A DNA stretch of 64,000 nt from Cedecea neteri (GTDB lineage: Bacteria > Pseudomonadota > Gammaproteobacteria > Enterobacterales > Enterobacteriaceae). Made by a program: the position numbers and the translations under genes. The stretch spans positions 4,836,001 through 4,900,000 of the forward strand of contig NZ_CP009458.1 of assembly GCF_000758305.1 (NCBI RefSeq), written 5' to 3'. Of the stretch, positions 41,758 to 50,088 are shown piece after piece (positions within the stretch are counted from its first letter, which is position 1; each line of letters opens with the position of its first letter). The notes beneath the pieces are model-generated. The model saw only the letters and a list, made by a program, of their open reading frames with translations. It searched no databases and had not been told where the DNA came from.

Positions 41758-42303
41758 ATGAGAGTCGTCGTATTTCAGGGCCAATATGGTCTGTTCAAAA
41801 AAGAAGGGCTTGATCTTTCCATGCCGGCAATACAAACCTGCCTGGGGCTTTATGCTGTATCAGAGCAACATGATTATCTTCTCTGCGCGCATTTTGATTC
41901 AGATATCGGGTTGCAGCAAAACTTAAGAGAAATTAAGAATACTTTAGAAGCTAAAAACATTAATATGAGCAGCCTTAAAGCAACGGTCTTTGGCGGTGAC
42001 GGTAAGCAAAGCTACGTGCGGTGTTCCCCTCCCAGCAGCCATATAGGGAATGACATTGTCAGCTTTATCAAAGCGCAGGGTGGCAGCGCCGAGTATTCCA
42101 ATGAATATTACTCTGGCGTTATTCCCAAAACATTCAACTTTCACTATCAAAAAGGGTGCGGCATCTCTGAGGGGCAAAACCCGAAGGATTTTTCTGGCGC
42201 CAGCCAGCAGGCGATGAATTTAGCTAAACAAAGAATGAGACTGAGGCCTGCTGAATATACTCTCGCCCATGCAAAAATGGTAGATGTAAGCCGTTTATAC
42301 TAA
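41758..42303 (+). CDS. CheD-like domain protein, candidate glutamine deamidase (remote similarity)
   Basis: This 181-residue protein has no obvious annotation. Its order of motifs resembles CheD: a Cys in QTCLGLYAV (Cys28), a His 17 residues later in CAHFDSD (His45), a Ser/Thr upstream (Ser21), then LKATVFGGDGKQ, IGNDIVSFIKAQGGSAEYSNEYYSG and a closing FNFHYQKG. In CheD of Thermotoga the catalytic Cys27 and His44 have the same spacing and AKIAGGA is at the corresponding place. No chemotaxis gene is near. The region is AT-rich compared with its neighbours. The start ATG 41758 follows AAGGA; an upstream extension of 43 codons lacks support. Confidence 0.55.
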   Translation: MRVVVFQGQYGLFKKEGLDLSMPAIQTCLGLYAVSEQHDYLLCAHFDSDIGLQQNLREIKNTLEAKNINMSSLKATVFGGDGKQSYVRCSPPSSHIGNDIVSFIKAQGGSAEYSNEYYSGVIPKTFNFHYQKGCGISEGQNPKDFSGASQQAMNLAKQRMRLRPAEYTLAHAKMVDVSRLY

Positions 42304-42529
42304 AATCCGTTAGTTTTTCGCTAAAGGAACCCGCCTGCTATAACCCACCATTATTTATAACAATTTAATACACAAATTAAACTCGCCGGTTCCTTTATTT
42401 TTAATAATGCAATGTACTATCCAACCACGCCAAAATTAAGATATTCAATTTAGCAAAGCTGGCAACACGCATTCGCAATAATACCTTAATTAAGAGATTA
42501 ACGGGGCAACTCATTGCCCCGAATTAAGC
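42304..42529. other. 226-base AT-rich gap with long inverted repeat
   Basis: No gene is visible. AAAGGAACC (42323-42331) and GGTTCCTTT (42388-42396) form a 9-base inverted repeat 56 bases apart, followed by ATTTTT. This could be a two-way terminator at the convergent junction, or the remains of a small mobile element. Confidence 0.45.
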
Positions 42530-43735
42530 TTACTCAAAACGCTGTAGCGTCCTCGGTAACTGGCTAAACAATTCATAGCCGTCGTCGGTGATGAGCAACA
42601 TATCTTCCAGCATGATAGCCCCGACGCCGATACCGTAGTAAGGCGTTTCCACGCTAAAGACCATACCCGGTTCAAAGGTTTCGGTTGCCGCAGCACTCAC
42701 GAACGGCGCCTCCTCCAGGCCTAAGAACAGCCCATCGCCATGCCCTAAATGGCCGCGATTATAGTGCGGCAAGCCATTGGCCTTGATTTTACTCATCGTG
42801 TCGTTAAACACGTGGCTAAGTTTCACGCCCGGGCCAATCAGGCTGAGCATATGCTCGTGGCCCAGCAGAATGGTTTGGTAGATTCGCTCTGCCATGGCCG
42901 TTGGCTGCCCGAACACCACGGTTCGCGCCAAATCCGCCCCGTAACCGGCGACATCCACGCCGCAGTCAAATTTGATTAAATCCCCCGGTTTAACGGGTTC
43001 ACGGCTCGGGAGTAATTTAGGGGCAAAGTCATCGCCGACCGAGATCAAATGGAAGCGCGAAAGGTTGGTCTCCGGGTGTTGCATCACGGCTGCTTTATAG
43101 GCAGCAGTGAGATCCCAGGCCGAGCAGCCCGCGCCAATCGCCTTAAAGGCTTCACTGATGCCATACTCGGTTATCTGCGCGCTTTTACGCAGGAAAGCTA
43201 TCTCCCACGGGCTTTTGACCATCCGTAGCTCATTAAAAATTGCCGTGGAGTCCACCAGCCGTAGATTCGGGATCACCTTATCCAGCGTCTGCTTGCCGCC
43301 GTTGCTCATCGCATTCAGCTCGATAGCGATGTTTTTATCCAGCACGCCCGCGTCCGCCAATGTGGACTTGAGCAGCGTGAAAACCGCCTCCACCGGCGGG
43401 CCAATCGGCCGCTCTTTCACCACTCGCTGTGGGTTAAAAGGCTCATCGACATCCACCCAAACCGGGAAGGTCTTCAGCTCATAATTCGCCAGATCAAACT
43501 GCAGACCAGCCGCCTCAAACTCATTCATCACGATCAACGAAGGCAGCTTCTCATCCCGGAAAATAACCGCCAGCGCCGCGCCGGTGTGGCGGAAGGTGTA
43601 CATAAAGAAACTGGCAAACCCGGTGACATGGCAAAAGTTGTCCGGGGTGGTCACTACCAGAGCCTCAATATTGTTCCGGGCCATGATCGCCCGGGCTTTG
43701 GCCGTGACCGCCTGGAGATGATCTGCTTTATTCAT
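42530..43735 (-). CDS. M24-family metallopeptidase (Xaa-Pro aminopeptidase/creatinase-like)
   Basis: The 401-residue protein has a creatinase N-domain (about 1-160) and a pita-bread catalytic domain. The metal ligands are visible: two Asp in KFDCGVDVAGYGADLARTVVFG, the His in GHLGHGDGLFLG, and the Glu pair in MVFSVETPYYG and MLEDMLL. It probably cleaves X-Pro bonds or a creatine-like compound. It is 95 bases downstream of the crotonase gene on the same strand, so the two may be cotranscribed and controlled by the HxlR protein. Confidence 0.83.
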   Translation of the reverse strand: MNKADHLQAVTAKARAIMARNNIEALVVTTPDNFCHVTGFASFFMYTFRHTGAALAVIFRDEKLPSLIVMNEFEAAGLQFDLANYELKTFPVWVDVDEPFNPQRVVKERPIGPPVEAVFTLLKSTLADAGVLDKNIAIELNAMSNGGKQTLDKVIPNLRLVDSTAIFNELRMVKSPWEIAFLRKSAQITEYGISEAFKAIGAGCSAWDLTAAYKAAVMQHPETNLSRFHLISVGDDFAPKLLPSREPVKPGDLIKFDCGVDVAGYGADLARTVVFGQPTAMAERIYQTILLGHEHMLSLIGPGVKLSHVFNDTMSKIKANGLPHYNRGHLGHGDGLFLGLEEAPFVSAAATETFEPGMVFSVETPYYGIGVGAIMLEDMLLITDDGYELFSQLPRTLQRFE

Positions 43736-43830
43736 GGTGTTCGTTACCTCAGTCTTGTTTAACTTTTGCCGTAGTCAGGCCGCCAGATGTTTTAGCAGAT
43801 CAATCGGGATTTATATAGCGGGCTTTTGAG

Positions 43831-44664
43831 TCAGATACTGAGGTCGCGCAGCAGGCTTTCAAGCCTTGTTTCTCCCTCTACGGTTTGCGCCCCGGCCTTC
43901 AGTCCGCCACGGATCAACCTCTCTGCCGCAGGCCGGGCAAAGAGTCCAGCCCAGGCCTCGTGTTCGCGGTGGAACCCTTCCCTAAGATCCGAAGCCGGAA
44001 TGGCTTTTTTCGCCGCCTCAATCACGCCGTCAGGCAGGCTGGCAATGTTGTACGCCTGTCTCTCGACAAAAGAGTCCAGTTCGTCATCAGGTAATGCTCG
44101 GTTGATCCAGCCATATCGCTCCGCCAGTTTGGCATCTATCAGCTCCGAACCCAGCACCACTTCAAGCGCCCTGCCTCGCGTCATTCTGTCGGGCAGATAT
44201 TGTGTCGCCCCTCCGCCGGGAACAATACCCATTAATGCTTCACACTGCGCCAGACCTGCCCGTTTTTCTGCAGCAAACACCATGTCTGCGGCGGCAACAA
44301 ACTCCGCGCCTCCGCCGCGCGCGAGGCCAGCCAGTTTCACGAGGGTAACCTGCGGCTGACTGCGTAAGAGTTCGCCAAAAGACTGGAAAGGATTTAGCCC
44401 ATCAGGAGCCGCCTTCGCTAATTCGTCGAAGGCGTGAGGCTCATCAATCAGCGTCATATCCACGTGCGCAATAAAGAATTCAGGGATTGCACTGTCGAAA
44501 ACTAAAACCTTAATAGCGGGATCGCTACGCACTGCAAGCAGAACCTGGGTGAGTTCGGACATAAGCGCCACATCAAGTACATTCACCGGGGGGTTATTGA
44601 TCGTTACCGTCATAACGCCATCGCGCTGAGTAAGCAGGATCTTGCTGTAATTTGTATTTCTCAT
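43831..44664 (-). CDS. Enoyl-CoA hydratase/isomerase (crotonase) family protein
   Basis: The 277-residue crotonase-fold protein has the oxyanion-hole segments PEFFIAHVDMTLI and LAGLARGGGAEFVAAADMVFA, and the family's MGIVPGGGATQYLPDRMTRGRALEVVL. The usual catalytic Glu pair is not clearly in place, so hydratase activity is uncertain. ATG 44664 follows GGAAGCC; a 28-codon longer frame runs through the operator region. It is divergent from an HxlR-type regulator. Confidence 0.82.
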   Translation of the reverse strand: MRNTNYSKILLTQRDGVMTVTINNPPVNVLDVALMSELTQVLLAVRSDPAIKVLVFDSAIPEFFIAHVDMTLIDEPHAFDELAKAAPDGLNPFQSFGELLRSQPQVTLVKLAGLARGGGAEFVAAADMVFAAEKRAGLAQCEALMGIVPGGGATQYLPDRMTRGRALEVVLGSELIDAKLAERYGWINRALPDDELDSFVERQAYNIASLPDGVIEAAKKAIPASDLREGFHREHEAWAGLFARPAAERLIRGGLKAGAQTVEGETRLESLLRDLSI

Positions 44665-44723
44665 CGGGGCTTCCTTTATCATTTGGAAAATAGTCTGCCG
44701 GTATTTTCGCCAGCCCCTGGATA

Positions 44724-44738
44724 GTATATTTTGGATAC
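44724..44738. promoter_or_regulatory. Candidate HxlR operator
   Basis: GTAT-N7-ATAC (GTATATTTTGGATAC) is a dyad in the divergent gap between the crotonase and HxlR genes. The position fits autoregulation plus control of the crotonase gene; there is no consensus to test it against. Confidence 0.4.
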
Positions 44739-44788
44739 CTGGCGTCAATTACGCACCTTAACCATCCCAGGGATGCTGGAGGATATCT

Positions 44789-45151
44789 ATGAGCAAGAGT
44801 GACATTGTTTACCGGGCAGACTGCCCAAGCCGTATCGTACTGGATCAAATAGCCGATAAGTGGTCGATGATGGTGTTGGAAGTCCTTCGCGAGCCGCAGC
44901 GTTTTAACGCCATTAAGCGAAGACTGGAGGGCGTGACGCAGCGAGTCCTGACGCAGACGCTGCGCAAGCTGGAGCGCAACGGCATGGTCAAACGCAAAGT
45001 CCTGGATGGCCGGGTACTCGGCGTGGAATATTCACTGACCCCGCTCGGGCAATCGTTGCAGGAGACTTTCTCGATTCTGTTTAACTGGACGCTGGAAAAT
45101 ATAGACACCATTCAGCGCAGCCAGAAGCGTTACGATGAAGAAAGTGAGTAA
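44789..45151 (+). CDS. HxlR-family transcriptional regulator
   Basis: The 120-residue winged-helix protein has the family pattern CPSRIVLDQIADKWSMMVLEVL at the start with a single conserved Cys (Cys12), then FNAIKRRLEGVTQRVLTQTLRKLERNGMVKR and YSLTPLGQSL. The N-terminal Cys is the redox or electrophile sensor in known members (YodB, QorR). A strong GGAGGA ribosome site precedes the ATG. It is divergent from the crotonase gene, its likely target. Confidence 0.9.
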   Translation: MSKSDIVYRADCPSRIVLDQIADKWSMMVLEVLREPQRFNAIKRRLEGVTQRVLTQTLRKLERNGMVKRKVLDGRVLGVEYSLTPLGQSLQETFSILFNWTLENIDTIQRSQKRYDEESE

Positions 45152-45226
45152 GCTAAAAGATCTGTACAACACAAGCACAAAGAAGCTCTATATTTGAAGC
45201 CGATTAATATTACGTAGATAAATTTC

Positions 45227-45565
45227 ATGATTGATATCCCCTGTCCCTGCTGCGGCTTTTTAACATTTGAAGAGTATTATGGCTCATTCAATATTTGCTG
45301 TGTCTGTGGCTGGGAAGATGATGGCGTACAGCTCGCAAACCCGACCTCTGCAGGCGGGGCAAATAAAATTTCGCTTGCCGATGCTCAAATCAATGCACTA
45401 AAAAAATACCCTCTTACTCTAAATTCAGCTTCGGGTTATTGCCGTGCTTCTGACTGGCGGCCATTAAATGCCAATGATACGCAGACAGCAGATATACTTC
45501 GCGCTGCAAATCACTGGCACACTCAGGCCGTAGTGAGCGAATCAGAGGCTTACTGGCGGCAATAG
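45227..45565 (+). CDS. CPCC-family cysteine-rich protein
   Basis: The 112-residue protein begins IDIPCPCCGFLTFEE and continues CCVCGWEDDGVQ, two Cys pairs forming a probable zinc ribbon, with YCRASDW and a C-terminal Trp-rich helix. This is the CPCC family, of unknown function, often found among contact-dependent toxin/immunity gene clusters. There is no toxin gene adjacent. The region is AT-richer than the backbone. Confidence 0.75.
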   Translation: MIDIPCPCCGFLTFEEYYGSFNICCVCGWEDDGVQLANPTSAGGANKISLADAQINALKKYPLTLNSASGYCRASDWRPLNANDTQTADILRAANHWHTQAVVSESEAYWRQ

Positions 45566-45589
45566 ATTAATAAGGACAAAGCAGTACAT

Positions 45590-46243
45590 ATGAGCTACAT
45601 CGATTTAATCAAACATGAGCTTGTTGGTTTCTTTAATGGGCTTCCTGTTTATCATCCTCTTGAAACCGTGGAAGAGGGATCTTGGGAAAGTTATGATTTT
45701 TCCTGTTCTCCGGCCAATCTTATCATTGGGGGTGGAGCAGGTGAACATCCCGCGCTTGTCCTTCATAACCTTGAATCACTCGTTGCAGCCTATCTTCTCC
45801 ATGCTATAGCGCAGAACGAAGTTCATTTTGCTGAACGGTATTCTTCTCCCCCAGACCACACACAGGAAAAATTATTCGACATTTTTCTTGGCGAAAAACC
45901 GACACTTGAGTTCTGCGACTGGTCGATGAAACAGATACATGACTTCGTTGAATTAGCGAAATCCCCTCTACATGCCACGCCGTTAAAAGCCGATCAATCA
46001 CCTGAGGAATGGATAAAGATATCGATTGGCGAGTTTATTTATTTCTCTCTAAGCGAACTCAATCCCCTGGCAAAGGAAATGGCCACTTTAGAAGGCATTG
46101 AAGAGCCGGGATATTGGTTATGCAACGTCACCTGCCCGCCGCCAAACTATGTTAAGTCGAAGAAAAAATCTCTCGCAGATGATGACTCTTTCAAGTTATG
46201 TGGATTTTTCCGTTGGGATTATGTTTATCCGCCAGAAGAATAA
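45590..46243 (+). CDS. Hypothetical acidic protein in an accessory cluster
   Basis: The 217-residue protein is acidic and cytosolic, with no signal peptide or membrane segment. Notable segments are NLIIGGGAGEHPALVLHN, CDWSMKQIHDF and the aromatic end GFFRWDYVYPPEE. I do not recognise the family. It follows the CPCC gene by 24 bases on the same strand, so the pair is probably cotranscribed. Orphan immunity proteins of polymorphic toxin systems look like this, but that is only a guess. Confidence 0.6.
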   Translation: MSYIDLIKHELVGFFNGLPVYHPLETVEEGSWESYDFSCSPANLIIGGGAGEHPALVLHNLESLVAAYLLHAIAQNEVHFAERYSSPPDHTQEKLFDIFLGEKPTLEFCDWSMKQIHDFVELAKSPLHATPLKADQSPEEWIKISIGEFIYFSLSELNPLAKEMATLEGIEEPGYWLCNVTCPPPNYVKSKKKSLADDDSFKLCGFFRWDYVYPPEE

Positions 46244-46339
46244 AGCCTGTACATAAAGGGAATCCTTCCGCCCTTTATGTATTTTGAGTGCCAGATACAT
46301 CATACCCGAACAGGATTCAGCCATCGTAAGAAGAGTATT

Positions 46340-46579
46340 TTATCCGTCCGCCGCCTCCACTTCCGCATTCGAGGTTTCATAGCGAGAAGGCCAAATCTCT
46401 TCCGGCTGCTTGCCCAACGCTTCGGCGATAAGCCGCTCGCCCTTCGGCCAGCGCCGGGTTAAGGCATTCGCCAGCGTCGATGACGCCAGCCCGGAGTCCC
46501 TGGATAACGCCGCCAGCGACGTGCCTTTCTTCCTGATGCCAGCGATGATATCCGCCGGATGCCAGTCCTGTGCTTTCAT
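46340..46579 (-). CDS. Nlp/Ner-like helix-turn-helix regulator
   Basis: The 79-residue protein has the plan of Mu Ner and E. coli Nlp (SfsB): QDWHPADIIAGIRKKGTSLAALSRDSGLASSTLANAL, then a second helix set RWPKGERLIAEALGKQPEEIWPSRY. Such proteins bind DNA through one helix-turn-helix. It lies alone at the edge of the accessory region beside guaA. A GGGAGCGAAAGT stretch precedes the ATG. Confidence 0.82.
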   Translation of the reverse strand: MKAQDWHPADIIAGIRKKGTSLAALSRDSGLASSTLANALTRRWPKGERLIAEALGKQPEEIWPSRYETSNAEVEAADG

Positions 46580-46732
46580 ACTTTCGCTCCCGTGTTTGAT
46601 GTTTCAACACGGATAAGCATCGCCTTTGTTCACTGCATACTCCACGGACTATGAGTCACATGCGTTAATTTTTTAAGATACTGGGGATGTTAAGAGGAAG
46701 GGATTACGTGGAGGTGTTTGAATATGAGGGAT

Positions 46733-46774
46733 AAAAAAAATCGCCAGAAATTCCTTTGATTTTGCTGGCGATTT
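46733..46774 (-). terminator. Rho-independent terminator of guaBA
   Basis: AAATCGCCAG (46738-46747) pairs with CTGGCGATTT (46765-46774). On the minus strand the stem is followed by a run of T (46740-46733). It lies about 35 bases after the guaA stop. Confidence 0.88.
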
Positions 46775-46807
46775 TGAAGCTAACGGTTTGTAGTCGAAAC
46801 TAAAAAC

Positions 46808-48385
46808 TTATTCCCACTCAATCGTAGCAGGTGGCTTGCCGGAGATATCGTAAACCACGCGGGAGATGCCGTTCACTTCGTTGATGATGCGGTTGGACAC
46901 GCGGCCGAGGAAGTCGTACGGCAGGTGCGCCCAGTGCGCGGTCATGAAGTCGATGGTTTCTACCGCACGCAGGGAAACAACCCAGTCGTACTTGCGGCCA
47001 TCGCCCATCACGCCCACGGAACGGACCGGCAGGAACACGGTGAACGCCTGGCTCACTTTGTTGTACAGGTCGGCTTTGTGCAGCTCTTCGATGAAGATAG
47101 CGTCGGCACGGCGTAGCAGGTCGCAGTACTCTTTCTTCACTTCGCCCAGCACGCGAACGCCGAGGCCTGGGCCCGGGAACGGGTGGCGGTAAAGCATGTC
47201 GTACGGCAGGCCCAGCTCGAGGCCAATTTTACGCACTTCGTCTTTGAACAGCTCGCGAAGCGGCTCAACCAGGCCCATCTTCATCTCTTTCGGCAGGCCG
47301 CCCACGTTGTGGTGAGATTTGATGACGTGTGCTTTCCCGGTCGCGGAGGCCGCAGACTCGATAACGTCAGGGTAGATGGTGCCCTGCGCCAGCCATTTAA
47401 CGTCTTCCAGCTTCAGCGCTTCTTCGTCGAACACTTCCACGAACACGCGGCCGATGATCTTACGCTTGGCTTCCGGGTCGTTCTCGCCCGCCAGCGCGGT
47501 CAGGAAGCGGTTTTCGCCTTCAACGTGAACGATGTTCAGGCCGAAGTGGTCGCCGAACATGTCCATTACCTGCTGAGCTTCGTTCAGGCGCAGCAGGCCG
47601 TTGTCCACGAACACGCAGGTCAGGTTTTTGCCGATGGCGCGGTGCAGCAGCATCGCGGTCACGGAAGAGTCAACGCCGCCGGACAGGCCAAGGATAACTT
47701 TGTCGTCACCCACCTGCTCGCGGATGCGAACGATAGCATCTTCAATGATTTTTGCCGGGGTCCACAGCGCTTCGCAGCCGCAGATTTCCAGCACAAAACG
47801 CTCCAGCAGACGCTGACCCTGACGGGTGTGGGTCACTTCCGGGTGGAACTGCACGCCGTAGAAGCGTTTTTCTTCGTTGGCCATAATGGCAAACGGACAG
47901 GTTTCGGTGCTGGCAACGGTCACGAAGTCAGATGGGATAGCGGTGACTTTGTCACCGTGGCTCATCCAGACGTCCAGCAGCGGTTGACCGGCTGCGCTCA
48001 GGGAGTCTTCGATGCCGCGAACCAGCGCGCTGTCGGTTTTCACTTCAACCTGCGCGTAGCCGAATTCACGCTCGTTGGAGCTTTCAACGTGGCCTCCCAG
48101 CTGCATAGCCATGGTCTGCATGCCGTAGCAAACGCCGAACACCGGCACACCGGCTTCGAACACGTACTCAGGCGCACGCGGGCTGTTTGCTTCGGTGGTG
48201 CTTTCCGGGCCGCCGGAAAGGATGATGCCGCTTGGGTTGAACTCACGAATTTGAGCTTCGGTAACATCCCAGGCCCACAGTTCGCAGTAAACGCCCAGCT
48301 CACGGACGCGGCGCGCCACCAGCTGAGTGTACTGAGAGCCGAAGTCGAGGATCAGAATGCGATGTTTATGAATGTTTTCCGTCAT
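46808..48385 (-). CDS. guaA: GMP synthase (glutamine-hydrolysing)
   Basis: GuaA converts XMP to GMP. The 525-residue protein equals the E. coli length. The class I amidotransferase domain has the nucleophile Cys in FGVCYGMQTMA and the His/Glu in GVQFHPEVTHT. The ATP-pyrophosphatase domain has LGLSGGVDSSVTA, and the C-terminal dimer domain ends SRVVYDISGKPPATIEWE. It is the second gene of guaBA, 66 bases after guaB with a hairpin between. Confidence 0.98.
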   Translation of the reverse strand: MTENIHKHRILILDFGSQYTQLVARRVRELGVYCELWAWDVTEAQIREFNPSGIILSGGPESTTEANSPRAPEYVFEAGVPVFGVCYGMQTMAMQLGGHVESSNEREFGYAQVEVKTDSALVRGIEDSLSAAGQPLLDVWMSHGDKVTAIPSDFVTVASTETCPFAIMANEEKRFYGVQFHPEVTHTRQGQRLLERFVLEICGCEALWTPAKIIEDAIVRIREQVGDDKVILGLSGGVDSSVTAMLLHRAIGKNLTCVFVDNGLLRLNEAQQVMDMFGDHFGLNIVHVEGENRFLTALAGENDPEAKRKIIGRVFVEVFDEEALKLEDVKWLAQGTIYPDVIESAASATGKAHVIKSHHNVGGLPKEMKMGLVEPLRELFKDEVRKIGLELGLPYDMLYRHPFPGPGLGVRVLGEVKKEYCDLLRRADAIFIEELHKADLYNKVSQAFTVFLPVRSVGVMGDGRKYDWVVSLRAVETIDFMTAHWAHLPYDFLGRVSNRIINEVNGISRVVYDISGKPPATIEWE

Positions 48386-48422
48386 TGACGTTAATTCCGA
48401 GGCAAGTGATACAAAACAAAAA

Positions 48423-48443
48423 CACCCGGCATAAAGCCGGGTG
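48423..48443 (-). terminator. Intercistronic hairpin between guaB and guaA
   Basis: CACCCGGC and GCCGGGTG pair around ATAAA; on the minus strand T-rich TTTTTGTTTTG follows. It probably causes partial termination or protects guaB mRNA ends. Confidence 0.75.
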
Positions 48444-48451
48444 CATAAAGA

Positions 48452-49918
48452 TTAAGAACCCATACGGTAGTTCGGGGACTCTTTGGTGATCGTCACGTCG
48501 TGAACGTGGCTTTCCTGGATGCCCGCGCCGCTGATACGTACGAATTCTGCTTTGGTGCGCAGCAAGTCGATAGTACCACAGCCGGTCAGGCCCATGCAGG
48601 AACGCAGGCCGCCCATTTGCTGGTGAACGATCTCTTTCAGACGGCCTTTATACGCCACGCGGCCTTCGATACCTTCCGGCACCAGTTTGTCTGCAGCGTT
48701 GTCGGTCTGGAAGTAACGGTCAGAAGAGCCTTTGGACATCGCGCCCAGAGAACCCATGCCGCGGTAGGATTTGAACGCACGGCCCTGGTACAGTTCGATT
48801 TCGCCCGGAGATTCTTCGGTACCGGCCAGCATACCGCCAACCATAACGGCAGCTGCGCCAGCGGCGATGGCTTTCGCGATGTCGCCAGAGAAGCGAATGC
48901 CGCCGTCAGCGATGACCGGAATACCGGTGCCTTCCAGCGCTTCAACTGCGTCAGCCACGGCGGTGATCTGCGGTACACCTACGCCGGTAACGATACGTGT
49001 GGTACAGATGGAGCCAGGACCGATCCCGACCTTAACCGCGCTGCAGCCAGCTTCAGCCAGGGCACGAGCGCCAGCGGCGGTTGCTACGTTACCACCGATG
49101 ATTTGCAGGTCAGGATATTTAGCACGGGTTTCGCGAATACGTTGCAGAACGCCTTCGGAATGGCCGTGAGAGGAGTCAATCAGCAGAATATCAACGCCAG
49201 CAGCGACCAGCGCGTCAACACGCTCTTCATTGCCTGCGCCTGCGCCAACCGCAGCCCCAACGCGCAGACGGCCCTGCTCATCTTTACAGGCGTTAGGTTT
49301 ACGCTCTGCTTTCTGGAAGTCTTTTACGGTGATCATGCCGCGCAGGTGGAAGCCCGCGTCCACAACCAGCGCCTTTTCAACGCGTTTTTCGTGCATTTTA
49401 GACAGCACGACGTCGCGCGCTTCGCCTTCTTTCACGGTAACCAGACGCTCTTTCGGGGTCATGTACACGCTAACTGGCTGGGCCAGGTCAGTCACAAAGC
49501 GCACGTCACGACCGGTGATGATACCCACCAGCTCGTTGTCTTCGGTGACGACCGGGTAGCCGGCAAAGCCGTTACGCTCGGTTAATTCTTTCACTTCACG
49601 CAGGGTGGTGGTTGGCAGCACGGTTTGCGGGTCAGTTACCACGCCACTTTCGTGTTTCTTCACGCGCTTAACTTCTTCAGCCTGGCGCTCAATGGACATG
49701 TTTTTGTGAATGAAACCAAGGCCACCTTCCTGCGCCAGAGCGATAGCCAGACGCGCTTCCGTCACGGTATCCATTGCTGCGGACAGCATAGGGATATTCA
49801 GACGAATAGTTTTGGTCAGCTGAGTGCTGAGGTCGGCCGTGTTCGGCAGAACGGTGGAATGAGCGGGAACGAGGAGAACGTCGTCAAACGTCAGTGCTTC
49901 TTTAGCGATACGTAGCAT
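48452..49918 (-). CDS. guaB: IMP dehydrogenase
   Basis: GuaB oxidises IMP to XMP with NAD, the first step to GMP. The 488-residue protein equals the E. coli length. It has a beta-barrel with the catalytic Cys in GPGSICTTRIVTGVGVPQ, paired CBS domains (about 95-205) and the flap region YFQTDNAADKLVPEGIEGRV. The ATG follows GAGATATTGCC. It is transcribed divergently from xseA. Confidence 0.98.
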   Translation of the reverse strand: MLRIAKEALTFDDVLLVPAHSTVLPNTADLSTQLTKTIRLNIPMLSAAMDTVTEARLAIALAQEGGLGFIHKNMSIERQAEEVKRVKKHESGVVTDPQTVLPTTTLREVKELTERNGFAGYPVVTEDNELVGIITGRDVRFVTDLAQPVSVYMTPKERLVTVKEGEARDVVLSKMHEKRVEKALVVDAGFHLRGMITVKDFQKAERKPNACKDEQGRLRVGAAVGAGAGNEERVDALVAAGVDILLIDSSHGHSEGVLQRIRETRAKYPDLQIIGGNVATAAGARALAEAGCSAVKVGIGPGSICTTRIVTGVGVPQITAVADAVEALEGTGIPVIADGGIRFSGDIAKAIAAGAAAVMVGGMLAGTEESPGEIELYQGRAFKSYRGMGSLGAMSKGSSDRYFQTDNAADKLVPEGIEGRVAYKGRLKEIVHQQMGGLRSCMGLTGCGTIDLLRTKAEFVRISGAGIQESHVHDVTITKESPNYRMGS

Positions 49919-49970
49919 GGCAATATCTCAACCTGGGGGTGAATGAGAACAGATAAAATATTGCCGCGGC

Positions 49971-49976
49971 ATTATA
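49971..49976 (-). promoter_or_regulatory. -10 element of the guaBA promoter
   Basis: On the minus strand TATAAT (49976-49971) follows a T/G-rich -35 region about 18 bases upstream. It is the best promoter match in the guaB-xseA gap, about 53 bases before the guaB ATG, and is followed by a GCCGCGGC stretch. Confidence 0.6.
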
Positions 49977-50088
49977 CAGAGCGTAAGCGATTGCATCCAC
50001 ACTTTTTTCGCAAAACTCCTTGCTAATAGCGAAACGGAAGGTACTATCGACCTAATAACCTGCTGATTTAGAATTTGATCCAGCTCAC

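Noticed and set aside
44594..44848. 84-codon frame across the crotonase-HxlR gap
   Set aside because: It overlaps both real genes and the operator, with no ribosome site.
47183..48388. 401-codon frame antisense to guaA
   Set aside because: Full-length GuaA is on the minus strand; the antisense frame is His/Val/Phe-rich without family features.
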